From the NCBI GenBank assembly GCA_910584585.1, contig CAJUBP010000051.1:1-34309 (forward strand): a DNA stretch of 34,309 nt, written 5' to 3'. Below the pieces are notes generated by a model, which saw only the letters and a program-made list of their open reading frames with translations, was not told the origin of the DNA and ran no database searches. Made by a program: the position numbers and the translations under genes. This DNA comes from an uncultured Lachnospiraceae bacterium. Lineage in GTDB: Bacteria; Bacillota; Clostridia; Lachnospirales; Lachnospiraceae. Every line of letters starts with the position of its first letter. Positions within the stretch are counted from its first letter, which is position 1. Below, piece after piece: positions 14,672 through 22,321 of this stretch.

Positions 14672-15583
14672 GTGCGTGAAAAAATTTTAGTAACAGGCGC
14701 AAGCGGATTTATTGGCAGGTATGTAACAGAAAGGTTGTGGAAACAGGGATATGACATAACAGTTCTTGTTCACCGTAATCATGGCCGGCATAAGTATCCC
14801 GTTACAGTTTTAGAAGCAGATATTTGTGATAAATCTGCTTTAAAGCAAGTTATGCAGCAGGAGGGGCAATACAAAGGCATTGTCCATTTGGCGGCGGATG
14901 TTACCGTTCCAGGAGCCGAAGGAGCAATTCTTACAAATTGTTTGGGCACCTATCATGTAGCTTTGCTGGCAAATTGGTTATCTGTGAAATGCTTTGTCTA
15001 TATGTCAAGCATACCAGTGATTGGTAAGCCGGAGCGTTTGCCTGTAACAGAAGAACATCCGGTGAAGCCGGAGACGCTTTACCATATTACAAAGTATGCC
15101 GGAGAGCAAATAGTAAATCGCATTTGCAAAGAAAACATGAGAAAGGTGACGCTCAGGATTTCTTCTCCCATTGGCGAGGGGATGAGCGCAAAGAATTATC
15201 TGTCCGTGCTGTTGGAAAAATGCAGGAAGAATGAGGTCATAGAAGTATATGGGCAGGGTTTCAGGAAGCAGAATTACATAGATGTTAGGGATGTGGCAAC
15301 GGCAGTGGCCCACAGCATTGCGTCAGAAAAGTCAGGGACGTATTTGATAGCTGGTAAGAAAGAAATTACAAATCGTGAATTGGCGTTTTTATGCAGGAAA
15401 GTTACAGGCTCTTCTTCGGAAATTTTATGGGGGCTCCGGGAAGATCCGGAAGAAGAAAACCAATGGATGATATCTTGCAAAAAGGCGGAGAAAGAACTGG
15501 GATTTTTTCCACAATATGAGCTTGAAGAAAGCATACGCAGGATATGTGGGAGCGACGGTAAAATGGAGCGTGGAAAATCATGA
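14672..15583 (+). CDS. NAD(P)-dependent sugar epimerase/dehydratase (extended SDR)
   Basis: This 303-residue protein starts at GTG 14672 (AAGGAAGG 7 bp upstream) with ILVTGASGFIGRYV, the GxxGxxG dinucleotide loop. MSSIPVIG and YHITKYAGEQ carry the catalytic Ser and YxxxK. Its substrate is not evident; reductases and epimerases of nucleotide-6-deoxysugars have this form. It overlaps the next gene by 4 bp (ATGA). In context it could reduce or epimerise the keto sugar handled by the neighbouring aminotransferase. Confidence 0.8.
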   Translation: MREKILVTGASGFIGRYVTERLWKQGYDITVLVHRNHGRHKYPVTVLEADICDKSALKQVMQQEGQYKGIVHLAADVTVPGAEGAILTNCLGTYHVALLANWLSVKCFVYMSSIPVIGKPERLPVTEEHPVKPETLYHITKYAGEQIVNRICKENMRKVTLRISSPIGEGMSAKNYLSVLLEKCRKNEVIEVYGQGFRKQNYIDVRDVATAVAHSIASEKSGTYLIAGKKEITNRELAFLCRKVTGSSSEILWGLREDPEEENQWMISCKKAEKELGFFPQYELEESIRRICGSDGKMERGKS

Positions 15584-16359
15584 AATTAGTGGTATTTTCG
15601 GATTTGCACGGAAACTCGTATGCGTTGGATGGATTTTTGGAGAAAATAAATAATTTGCAGTATGATTATATAATTTTTTGCGGAGATATTTTTGGGTATT
15701 ACTATAATCAGAAAGAAGTAATAAAAAAATTGTCTGATATAGACAGATTATTTTGGGTCAGGGGAAATCATGACGGCTATTTTTTGAATATCTATCAGGG
15801 AAAAATTCCTGCTGGAAATTATATTAGAAAATATGGTCATTCTTATGCCGGTTTGAAAGATAAATATACTATAGCGGAAGTAAGAATTCTGGAAAGCTGC
15901 AAAGCAGAATATGTCTTAGAGGCAGATGGATGCAGAATAGGGATTTTTCACGGAACGCCTGGGGATCCATTGGAAGGCAGACTATATCCAGACACGTTTA
16001 TACGAAACAGCGAAAAATATTCGCAGTATGATATTGTAATTCTGGGGCACACGCATTGCAGGATGGTAAGAGAGGAAGGGAATACACTGGTTATGAATCC
16101 AGGGTCTTTGGGACAGCCAAGAGATGGTAAGGGTTGTAGTTTTGCGGTAATGGATACCCAATTGCGGAATATAAAATTTCATACTGTGGAATTTGATTCG
16201 TTTTTATTATATCAGCAGATAGATAAGTTTGATCCGGGCTTGAAGAAATTGAAAAAAGTGTTAGAAAGAAGGTCAGACATTGAGAAAGATTTTAGTTACT
16301 GCGATCAGCGGGAATGTATCGAATGGAATATTGAAGGTATTGCAGGAAACAGAGGATGA
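15580..16359 (+). CDS. Calcineurin-like metallophosphoesterase, YfcE family
   Basis: This 259-residue protein has the five metal-binding motifs: FSDLHGN (Asp8, His10), FCGDIFG, VRGNHDG, FHGTPGD and LGHTHC, followed by NPGSLGQPRD as in YfcE-type phosphodiesterases. In a sugar operon it may remove a phosphate from a sugar phosphate or a cyclic intermediate. The last 27 residues overlap the ATP-grasp start by 80 bp and look like run-on sequence, so the original stop may have been lost. It starts by ATGA overlap with the preceding epimerase. Confidence 0.82.
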   Translation: MKLVVFSDLHGNSYALDGFLEKINNLQYDYIIFCGDIFGYYYNQKEVIKKLSDIDRLFWVRGNHDGYFLNIYQGKIPAGNYIRKYGHSYAGLKDKYTIAEVRILESCKAEYVLEADGCRIGIFHGTPGDPLEGRLYPDTFIRNSEKYSQYDIVILGHTHCRMVREEGNTLVMNPGSLGQPRDGKGCSFAVMDTQLRNIKFHTVEFDSFLLYQQIDKFDPGLKKLKKVLERRSDIEKDFSYCDQRECIEWNIEGIAGNRG

Positions 16360-17218
16360 AATATATGGGTGCGATATCAATGATTATCCGGTGGGAATGG
16401 ACAAAGTAAGATTTTATTGGAAAAGTGATTTGGCCATAAAGCCGGAATACGTACCGGCGCTGATTCAAAAATGTAAGGAAATTGGAATCACTCATCTGAT
16501 ACCGGTGAATGAGGAAGAGATACAGGCAATAGACAAGCATATGGAAGATTTTCATGCGGCAGGAATAAAAGTCATGATTAATAATCCATATATATTGGAA
16601 AATTTTTTGGACAAATACAAAACATATGAATGCCTCAGTAAAATAGAGGGAATTACTGTGCCGAAGACATACAGATATGAAGAGTTCGTGGAGGATGGAA
16701 AGACATATCTTGTGAAATTAAGACAATCCTGCGGCTCAAAATTTCTTCATGTTATTACTAAAAGACAAGAGTTAGATGAGCTTAATGTTGAGAAAGACAA
16801 GTGCGTTATTCAGGAATACCTAGACAATGCGCAAGAAGAATATACGGCGGGAGTTTTTTCAAATGGAAAAAAGACGGAAGTTATAGTTTTCAGAAGAAAA
16901 TTGATGCATGGATATACATCTTTCGTAGAATTTGTACAGGATCCCCCATTAGAACGGGAAGCTGCCGCAATAGCAAAGAAGATTGGCTTGAAGGGGTACA
17001 TAAATATTCAATTCCGGAAATGCAAAGGAAAAAATTATATTTTTGAAATAAATCCAAGGGTTTCAGGAACAGTTGTATTTCGACACATGCTGGGATTTGA
17101 AGATGTGATTTGGTGGTTGGAAATATTGGATCATAAAAGCGTGCCGGAATTCAGATGTAAATATAAAATGGCAATTGGAATGAGGGAGCTGCAGGAGAAG
17201 TTTGTTATATTAAGGTAA
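16280..17218 (+). CDS. ATP-grasp ligase (carbamoyl-phosphate synthase-like)
   Basis: This 312-residue protein begins at TTG 16280 with MRKILVTAISGNVSNGILK, a preATP-grasp Rossmann segment. The ATP-grasp domain follows: LVKLRQSCGSKFLHV, CVIQEYLDNAQEEYT, and the metal site FEINPRVSGTVVF. Such enzymes join a carboxylate to an amine through an acyl-phosphate. In this locus it could attach an amino acid to an amino sugar, or make a carboxylate-amine precursor. The substrate is unknown. It overlaps the phosphoesterase by 80 bp, an unusually long overlap. GAAGG precedes the TTG; no other early start gives the complete Rossmann strand. Confidence 0.8.
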   Translation: MRKILVTAISGNVSNGILKVLQETEDEIYGCDINDYPVGMDKVRFYWKSDLAIKPEYVPALIQKCKEIGITHLIPVNEEEIQAIDKHMEDFHAAGIKVMINNPYILENFLDKYKTYECLSKIEGITVPKTYRYEEFVEDGKTYLVKLRQSCGSKFLHVITKRQELDELNVEKDKCVIQEYLDNAQEEYTAGVFSNGKKTEVIVFRRKLMHGYTSFVEFVQDPPLEREAAAIAKKIGLKGYINIQFRKCKGKNYIFEINPRVSGTVVFRHMLGFEDVIWWLEILDHKSVPEFRCKYKMAIGMRELQEKFVILR

Positions 17219-17245
17219 CGGTTATTTTAAAGGGAGGATTAGATA

Positions 17246-18706
17246 ATGCTGGAAAAAGAAAATTGCTGTTTGTTTAGTATTCTTATGTGTACGAAAAATT
17301 CTGGGAAAACTCTGGAAAAAGCAATTAGTTCTGTAATGGAACAGAATTGTCAAAATTGGGAATTGATTATTTTGGACAATGGGAGTGAAGACAATAGTTG
17401 GGAAATTATAGAAAATGCAAAAAGAGATGATGCGAGGATAAAAGGGATTCATTTGGACGAAAATATTGGATGGGCAAAAGGGGCAAGTAAATGTTTGGAC
17501 TATGCAGATGGTAAGTATATGACTTTTCTTGCGGCAGATGATTTTTTATTAAATAATGGATGCCTGTCTGCAATTGAGAAATGTATCAGAACGGAAGAGC
17601 CTGATATTGTATGGGTGGGTCATGCTTCTGTTCAGTTATTGGAAAATGGGTATAATTTTGCGGGAGGAGGTATACCAAAATACAAGGTTTATTATGATTG
17701 GGATAAAATAGAGGAAATTTGTGAAATAATGAATACGCTCTATTATAATTCTTTTTTTCATTATATTCGTATTTCTCTTTTGAAGGAAAATGGAATAGAT
17801 TTTTATTATCCTTTCTATGGAGACTGTGAAGGGGTTACAGAGGCGATGTGCAGAAGCAGAAAAGCGGTGGTGTTGGATCAGGCTGTCTATGCCTTGACTT
17901 TAAATACGTCGCAAACTGCAGGAGGTGTAGCATGGAGATACCATGTAATCCAATGGCAAAGCATTATGAATGCTGTGAAGGAAAGAGGAAAGTACAGTTA
18001 TAATAAGCTAAGATACATAGCCGTCAGGATCTTCAATAATAATATGGCGAGAATCAGGGCAATTTGCGATAGTAGCAGAGAACTGAGAGATGAAGAGATG
18101 AATCCGGTATGTAAAACATGCCTGGAAAAATTTCAGTATTTAGAAACGGCGTTGGCGACAATTGAATTTACTGAAATGTTTTATTATGCTGGTAGAAAAC
18201 GCTATGCTGCAGAATTAATGGAATGTATGAAAATATTGTATGAAGAATGTCTGAGAACTGGATATTCAGAGCAGGAAATTGCCGAAAATGTTCAATGGGC
18301 AAGTGATTTAGTGCAGGGAATTTATATGCGGAAGCATCAAAAATTAATCAGACGTGAAATGTTGGACAGAAGTTCTTTAGAATTTATACAAAAAGCGCTG
18401 TGTCAGGAAGAAAACACAGGGATGTTTGGTTATGAATTGATAATGGGAGAAAATTTTGCGGCGAATTCGGGTATGCAGGAAATTTGGGGAAAAGTTGAAG
18501 GGAGTTATATTAACTGGAATTTGAAAATGATATATAGATTATTGTTTCTTGCAACAGAGATTAAAAAGAGAGGAAGAATGGATGAGGTTGCTGAAATTCT
18601 GAAAGAATGCATGTACATCTTAGAGCAAATTAAATGTTTTATTTCGGAAGAACAGTTGGAACAGGTTGCGGAGGATTTAAGTATGACTATAGATGCAAAA
18701 ATATAA
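17246..18706 (+). CDS. Family 2 glycosyltransferase with helical C-terminal region
   Basis: This 486-residue protein has a GT-A domain (about 1-240): FSILMCTKNSGKTLEKAISS, LIILDNGSEDNSW, and the DxD-like LAADDFL. It then carries about 240 helical residues with repeated Met- and Glu-rich segments, perhaps tetratricopeptide-like. GT2 enzymes transfer activated sugars with inversion. The C-terminal part may bind the protein acceptor. It is the last and among the most AT-rich genes of the cassette; base composition changes abruptly after it. The ATG follows AGGGAGG. Confidence 0.85.
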   Translation: MLEKENCCLFSILMCTKNSGKTLEKAISSVMEQNCQNWELIILDNGSEDNSWEIIENAKRDDARIKGIHLDENIGWAKGASKCLDYADGKYMTFLAADDFLLNNGCLSAIEKCIRTEEPDIVWVGHASVQLLENGYNFAGGGIPKYKVYYDWDKIEEICEIMNTLYYNSFFHYIRISLLKENGIDFYYPFYGDCEGVTEAMCRSRKAVVLDQAVYALTLNTSQTAGGVAWRYHVIQWQSIMNAVKERGKYSYNKLRYIAVRIFNNNMARIRAICDSSRELRDEEMNPVCKTCLEKFQYLETALATIEFTEMFYYAGRKRYAAELMECMKILYEECLRTGYSEQEIAENVQWASDLVQGIYMRKHQKLIRREMLDRSSLEFIQKALCQEENTGMFGYELIMGENFAANSGMQEIWGKVEGSYINWNLKMIYRLLFLATEIKKRGRMDEVAEILKECMYILEQIKCFISEEQLEQVAEDLSMTIDAKI

Positions 18707-18727
18707 AACAGAAAGCGAGTATATGCC

Positions 18728-19870
18728 ATGTACATACCATACGGACATCAAACCATAGACGAAGACGATATCCAGGCAGTAGCCGATATCCTGCGGGGAG
18801 ATTTCATCACCACAGGCCCGGCAGCAGCAGAGTTCGAAGAGAGAACAGCAGCCTATGTGGGCGCAAAATACGCAGTAACCGTCTCCAACGGAACGGCTGC
18901 GCTCCATATTGCTTGCCTTGCCGCCGGCATTGGAAAAGGGGACGAAGTAATTGTCCCTGCCATAACCTTTGCCGCCTCAGCCAACTGTGTGCTTTACTGC
19001 GGCGGAACGCCGGTTTTCGCAGATATTGATCCAGTCACCTACAATATCGATCCGGCGGACATTGAGCGTAAAATTACAGACAGAACCAGGGCAATTATTC
19101 CAGTCCATTTTACCGGCCAGCCCTGTGAAATGGACGAGATACACAGAATCGCGAGAAAATACGGCCTTCTTGTCATTGAGGACGCCGCCCATGCCCTTGG
19201 AGCAAAATACCGGGGCAAAAGAATCGGTTCTCTGAATTCTGATTTGACAATTTTCAGCTTTCATCCGGTAAAACCCATTACCACCGGAGAAGGCGGAATG
19301 GCAGTGACAGACAATGAACAATTGTACCAGCGTCTCATGCTGTTTCGCAGCCATGGAATCACCCGGGAAGAAGACTTGATGGAGAAAAATGAAGGTGGCT
19401 GGTATTATGAGCAGCTGGAACTGGGCTATAATTACCGGATGACAGACATTCAGGCTGCGTTGGGCAGCAGCCAGCTCAAGAAACTGGATCGCTTTTTGGC
19501 CCGGAGAAGAGAACTTGCCGGCCGTTACGACAAAGCTTTCGAAGGCGTTCCCGGCCTTGTAACGCCCAGACAGCTTCCCGATACGGAAAGCGGCTGGCAT
19601 CTGTACGTGCTTAAATTTCCCGGCGCGGACAGGGATAAAATATTCGCGGCTTTACGGGAGTCAGGCTTCGGGGTAAATATCCATTATATTCCTGTTTACC
19701 GCCATCCCTATTACCAAAAACACGGATATCAGAACGTGCGCTGCCCCAATGCGGAAGAACTGTACGCCCATATGATAAGCCTGCCCCTGTATCCGGGACT
19801 GACAGAAGAACAGCAGGATACAGTGATAGAGAAAGTCCTGGAACTGAGAAAAACTTATGATAAGCGTTAG
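18728..19870 (+). CDS. pseC: UDP-4-keto-L-altrosamine aminotransferase
   Basis: This 380-residue PLP enzyme aminates the PseB product in pseudaminic acid synthesis. MYIPYGHQTIDEDDI, GDFITTGP, VSNGTAALH, IEDAAHALGAKY and SFHPVKPITTGEGG follow PseC, with Lys182 as the PLP lysine. It differs sharply in base composition from the gene before it: pseC is visibly GC-rich while the preceding glycosyltransferase is AT-rich. This suggests the two have separate histories. Its ribosome site is weak. It does not depend on the 11888 aminotransferase, which belongs to the WecE branch. Confidence 0.9.
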   Translation: MYIPYGHQTIDEDDIQAVADILRGDFITTGPAAAEFEERTAAYVGAKYAVTVSNGTAALHIACLAAGIGKGDEVIVPAITFAASANCVLYCGGTPVFADIDPVTYNIDPADIERKITDRTRAIIPVHFTGQPCEMDEIHRIARKYGLLVIEDAAHALGAKYRGKRIGSLNSDLTIFSFHPVKPITTGEGGMAVTDNEQLYQRLMLFRSHGITREEDLMEKNEGGWYYEQLELGYNYRMTDIQAALGSSQLKKLDRFLARRRELAGRYDKAFEGVPGLVTPRQLPDTESGWHLYVLKFPGADRDKIFAALRESGFGVNIHYIPVYRHPYYQKHGYQNVRCPNAEELYAHMISLPLYPGLTEEQQDTVIEKVLELRKTYDKR

Positions 19871-19903
19871 AGTGTGTCTTAAAATGTATTCCCGCCATCT
19901 GCG

Positions 19904-19944
19904 CTAAGGAACTGTTCACAAGTTATTTCTGAACAGTTCCTTAG
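19904..19944. terminator. Perfect 14-bp hairpin after pseC
   Basis: CTAAGGAACTGTTC (19904-19917) pairs exactly with 19931-19944 around a 13-nt loop, 34 bp after the pseC stop. There is no U-tract, so termination is uncertain. The core word TAAGGAACT reappears in inverted form near 20268-20275, which ties it to the repeat block that follows. Confidence 0.5.
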
Positions 19945-20026
19945 AATCCGCCAGACTTTACGTCTGATATCCATTTAGCGCCAAGCATTTCCCGCTTTAC
20001 GCGAGATTTATGCTGCATTACACAAA

Positions 20027-20170
20027 AATCAGAGCAGCCAACTTATATTTCGATATACAGGAACCAGAGCGGCCAGCTTATGTTTCGATGCACAGGAATC
20101 AGAGCAGCCAACTTATATTTCGATATACGGGAACCAGAGCGGCCAATTCATATTTCGATACACAGGAACC
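20027..20170. repeat. Tandem array of four 35-bp units
   Basis: Units start at 20027, 20062, 20097 and 20132, with a partial fifth. Units 1 and 3 are nearly identical, as are units 2 and 4, giving an ABAB pattern that implies duplication of a 70-bp pair. Each unit carries CAGAGC, GGCCA or AGCCA, and TTTCGAT. The open frames crossing it are products of the repeat and not genes. Units are contiguous with no spacers, so it is not a CRISPR array. Confidence 0.85.
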
Positions 20171-20344
20171 AGCGGATTGCCCTTTGGCTAAGCAAACAAT
20201 TCATGGGCGCTTTTAGTGGAGGCGAAATCCACTGCTTACGAAGACTTAGGAACGAGGGCTATCCCGAGTTCCTTAGCCGGAGTTAGCAGTTAGTTCGCCG
20301 GAACGCTGCCCAGTTTGTGTGCCAAAGGGCAATCCGCTGGTTCC
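20165..20344. repeat. Perfect 24-bp inverted repeat around a 132-bp centre
   Basis: GGAACCAGCGGATTGCC and the following TTTGGC (20165-20188) are repeated exactly in inverted form at 20321-20344. The 132-bp centre contains further small hairpins (AGTGGA with TCCACT, and an imperfect TTAGGAAC with GTTCCTTAG). The inverted repeat joins the two 35-bp arrays on each side into one large palindromic structure. Confidence 0.85.
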
Positions 20345-20462
20345 GTCCGTCTCCAAAGAAGATAACCCGCCCCAGTCCCGTCCGTCCCCAAAGAAGATAA
20401 CCCGCCCCAGTTCCGTCCGTCCCAAAGAAGATAACCCGCCCCAGTTCCGTCCGTCCCAAAGA
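20341..20462. repeat. Second 35-bp tandem array, inverted relative to the first
   Basis: Units with CCGTCCGTC, CAAAGAAGATAACCCG and CCCCAG start at 20341, 20376 and 20411, with a partial copy at 20445. Read in reverse complement, the unit aligns with the 20027 array over GGAAC, GCGG and TTT blocks at the same period. The two arrays therefore look like diverged inverted relatives. The array ends about 20 bp before the pseI ribosome site. Confidence 0.75.
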
Positions 20463-20497
20463 CAAAAAGCCCGCTCTAACTACAGGAGGAAAAAAAT

Positions 20498-21550
20498 TTG
20501 AATCGTGAAATTTTAATCGGAAACAAGAAAATCACCCCAGAAACCCCGGCATTTCTCATCGCTGAAATGTCAGGAAACCACAATCAGGATCTTGGCAGAG
20601 CCCTTGCAATCATAGAAGCCGCAAAAGAAAGCGGCGCAGACGCCATAAAACTGCAGACCTACACAGCGGATACCATTACCATGGACTGCCGGAATCCGTA
20701 TTTTGCAACCCAGGAAGGCTCTCTGTGGGAGGGCCGAACCCTCTATGATTTATACCAGGAAGCCCATACCCCCTGGGAGTGGCATGAAAAATTATTTCAA
20801 AAAGCAGAGGAATGCGGCCTTATCTGCTTTTCTTCCCCTTTCGATAAAACAGCGGTGGATTTTCTGGAAAAACTGAATGCGCCGGCCTATAAGATAGCTT
20901 CTTATGAAATCAACGACATCCCTCTGATCCGCCGGGCCGCCCAAACCGGAAAACCGCTCATAATGTCTACCGGCATTGCCTCGCTGTCAGATATCGAACT
21001 GGCGTTGCAAGCCTGCCGGGAAGAAGGAAATCAGAATGTGATTCTTTTGAAATGCACATCCGCGTATCCTGCCCCTTATTCTGAAATGAATCTGAAGGTG
21101 CTTCCCCACATGGCGGAAACATTTCAGTGCATCACAGGTCTGTCAGATCATTCTTACGGCACAGAAGTTGCGGTTGCGTCAGCGGCATTGGGGGCAAAAG
21201 TTGTGGAAAAGCATCTGACATTGTCCCGAAAAGACGGCGGCGTAGACTCCGATTTTTCCATGGAGCCGGAGGAATTTGCGTTGATGGCCAGACAAATCCG
21301 AAATGTGGAATCTGCCCTTGGAGTGGTCACTTATGAGCTTACCGATAAGCAGAAGGAAAGCAAACGCTATTCCCGATCCCTGTTTGCGGCAGAAGACATC
21401 AAAACAGGCGGGACGTTTTCAGAGAACAATATCCGCTCTGTCCGGCCGGGAGACGGGATACCGCCCCGATATCTGGATGATATTCTGGGAAAACAGGCAA
21501 AGAGGAACATTTCCAGAGGAATGCCGCTGAAATGGGAAGATATTTCCTGA
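20498..21550 (+). CDS. pseI: Pseudaminic acid synthase
   Basis: This 350-residue enzyme condenses 2,4-diacetamido-2,4,6-trideoxy-L-altrose with phosphoenolpyruvate to give pseudaminic acid. The NeuB-type barrel (about 1-280) has FLIAEMSGNHNQDLGRAL, DAIKLQTYTADTITMD, FSSPFDKTAVDFL and GLSDHSYG. A SAF/antifreeze-like domain (about 290-350) follows with SRSLFAAEDI and RPGDGIPP. MSGNHNQ rather than the sialic-type signature favours PseI. Start TTG 20498 is well supported by TACAGGAGG just upstream. It is separated from pseC by 627 bp of repeats, so it probably has its own transcript start, not located. A hairpin terminator follows. Confidence 0.92.
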   Translation: MNREILIGNKKITPETPAFLIAEMSGNHNQDLGRALAIIEAAKESGADAIKLQTYTADTITMDCRNPYFATQEGSLWEGRTLYDLYQEAHTPWEWHEKLFQKAEECGLICFSSPFDKTAVDFLEKLNAPAYKIASYEINDIPLIRRAAQTGKPLIMSTGIASLSDIELALQACREEGNQNVILLKCTSAYPAPYSEMNLKVLPHMAETFQCITGLSDHSYGTEVAVASAALGAKVVEKHLTLSRKDGGVDSDFSMEPEEFALMARQIRNVESALGVVTYELTDKQKESKRYSRSLFAAEDIKTGGTFSENNIRSVRPGDGIPPRYLDDILGKQAKRNISRGMPLKWEDIS

Positions 21551-21585
21551 ATATGGTCAATAAAAAGGGGTTCATCCAGGAAAAG

Positions 21586-21626
21586 GCTGTCATGCTGATA
21601 AATAATGCTCAGTATGGCAGCTTTTT
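21586..21626 (+). terminator. Rho-independent terminator after pseI
   Basis: GCTGTCATGCTGA (21586-21598) pairs with 21609-21621 through two G-U wobbles, and TTTTT follows at 21622-21626. It closes the glycosylation locus 36 bp after the pseI stop. Confidence 0.75.
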
Positions 21627-21644
21627 AATTATAATAAAAAACAG

Positions 21645-21673
21645 TTGACAGAACAAGCGTTCTGTGTCATAAT
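21645..21673 (+). promoter_or_regulatory. Sigma-A promoter with LexA (SOS) box in the spacer
   Basis: TTGACA (21645-21650), 17 bp, CATAAT (21668-21673) is a strong promoter about 32 bp before the Panacea-domain gene. Directly after the -35 lies GAACAAGCGTTC (21651-21662), a perfect match to the Gram-positive LexA core GAAC-N4-GTTC including the R-N-R-Y middle. The flanks are A and T, making a symmetric AGAAC to GTTCT palindrome. LexA bound there would block RNA polymerase, so the operon should be induced by DNA damage. Confidence 0.72.
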
Positions 21674-21704
21674 ATCAATATACCTACAAGGAAGGGGAAA
21701 TATC

Positions 21705-22124
21705 ATGTATTCAGTATTAGAAATAGCGAAGTATATTATTGATAAATGTACAAAGGACAGATGTCCTGTTTCAAATCTTCAGCTGCAAAAGATACTTTAC
21801 TATGTGCAGAGAGAATTTCTGCGGCAGGGAACTCTGGCTTTTTCGGAAGAAATAGAGGCATGGCAGTTTGGACCGGTGGTCCGGGAGGTTTACAGACAAT
21901 ATTGCGGGTTCGGGGCGATGCCAATTAGAATGCGGTATGCTGTGAGTCTGGATCCGGACTATATGAGGATTATCAATTCAATTGTTGAGAAAAAGAGACG
22001 GTTGAATCCGTGGGACATGGTAAGTGATACCCATGGCAGCGGTAAGGCATGGGATTTGATATACAGAGATGGAGCAGGTAATTACCAGGTAATTCCGCAG
22101 GAGTTGATAAGAAGTAAAGGATAA
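21705..22124 (+). CDS. Panacea (SocA/GepA-like, DUF4065) domain protein, antitoxin candidate
   Basis: This 139-residue protein reads MYSVLEIAKYIIDKCTKD, NLQLQKILYYVQREFL and EEIEAWQFGPVVREVYRQY, the hallmark of the Panacea/DUF4065 family. Members neutralise diverse toxins in two-gene systems or act as phage-associated adaptors. ATG 21705 follows AAGGAAGGGG; the upstream in-frame start lies inside the promoter. The C-terminal part is helical. A 50-codon ORF follows 4 bp after the stop. The family assignment is confident; which toxin it serves is unknown. Confidence 0.85.
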   Translation: MYSVLEIAKYIIDKCTKDRCPVSNLQLQKILYYVQREFLRQGTLAFSEEIEAWQFGPVVREVYRQYCGFGAMPIRMRYAVSLDPDYMRIINSIVEKKRRLNPWDMVSDTHGSGKAWDLIYRDGAGNYQVIPQELIRSKG

Positions 22125-22128
22125 GTAC

Positions 22129-22281
22129 ATGAGAATATTAGAGGAACAGGAAAAAAGAGATTCTTTGCATGATGTTTTATTAGAATTATCGAAGTCGCAG
22201 GATATTTTAAGGGAATCTAAAGAAAGAGTCTCTTTCTTTAAAAGATTGGAAACCATATATTATACGCGCAGCCCTTTCTAA
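22129..22281 (+). CDS. 50-residue protein, possible Panacea-partner
   Basis: This ORF starts MRILEEQEKRDSLHDVLLEL and ends IYYTRSPF. It is charged and probably helical, with a more aromatic C-terminus (FFKRLETIYYTR). It begins 4 bp after the Panacea stop with AAAGGATA as ribosome site, and its TAA overlaps the first base of a terminator stem, so it is the second and last gene of the operon. Position fits a toxin partner, but it has no known toxin signature and could be a truncated remnant. No homologue is recognised. Confidence 0.55.
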   Translation: MRILEEQEKRDSLHDVLLELSKSQDILRESKERVSFFKRLETIYYTRSPF

Positions 22282-22308
22282 CAGGGCAGATTTTCCTTGC
22301 TGCCCTGT
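22281..22308. terminator. Hairpin terminator between convergent genes
   Basis: ACAGGGCAG (22281-22289) pairs perfectly with CTGCCCTGT (22300-22308) around a 10-nt loop. TTAATTTTT follows shortly after on the plus strand. It probably serves the Panacea operon and the minus-strand pseudogene that ends at 22322. Confidence 0.65.
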
Positions 22309-22321
22309 CTGAGCTTAATTT

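Noticed and set aside
18782..18789. GCCGATAT as a second sigma-28 promoter
   Set aside because: It is inside the pseC coding region with no -35 and is the chance match expected for an 8-mer in this much sequence.
20027..20462. CRISPR array
   Set aside because: Units are directly contiguous with no unique spacers and no cas genes are in the window.
20010..20501. Small open frames in the pseC-pseI gap
   Set aside because: They are products of the 35-bp tandem repeats and have no independent coding evidence.
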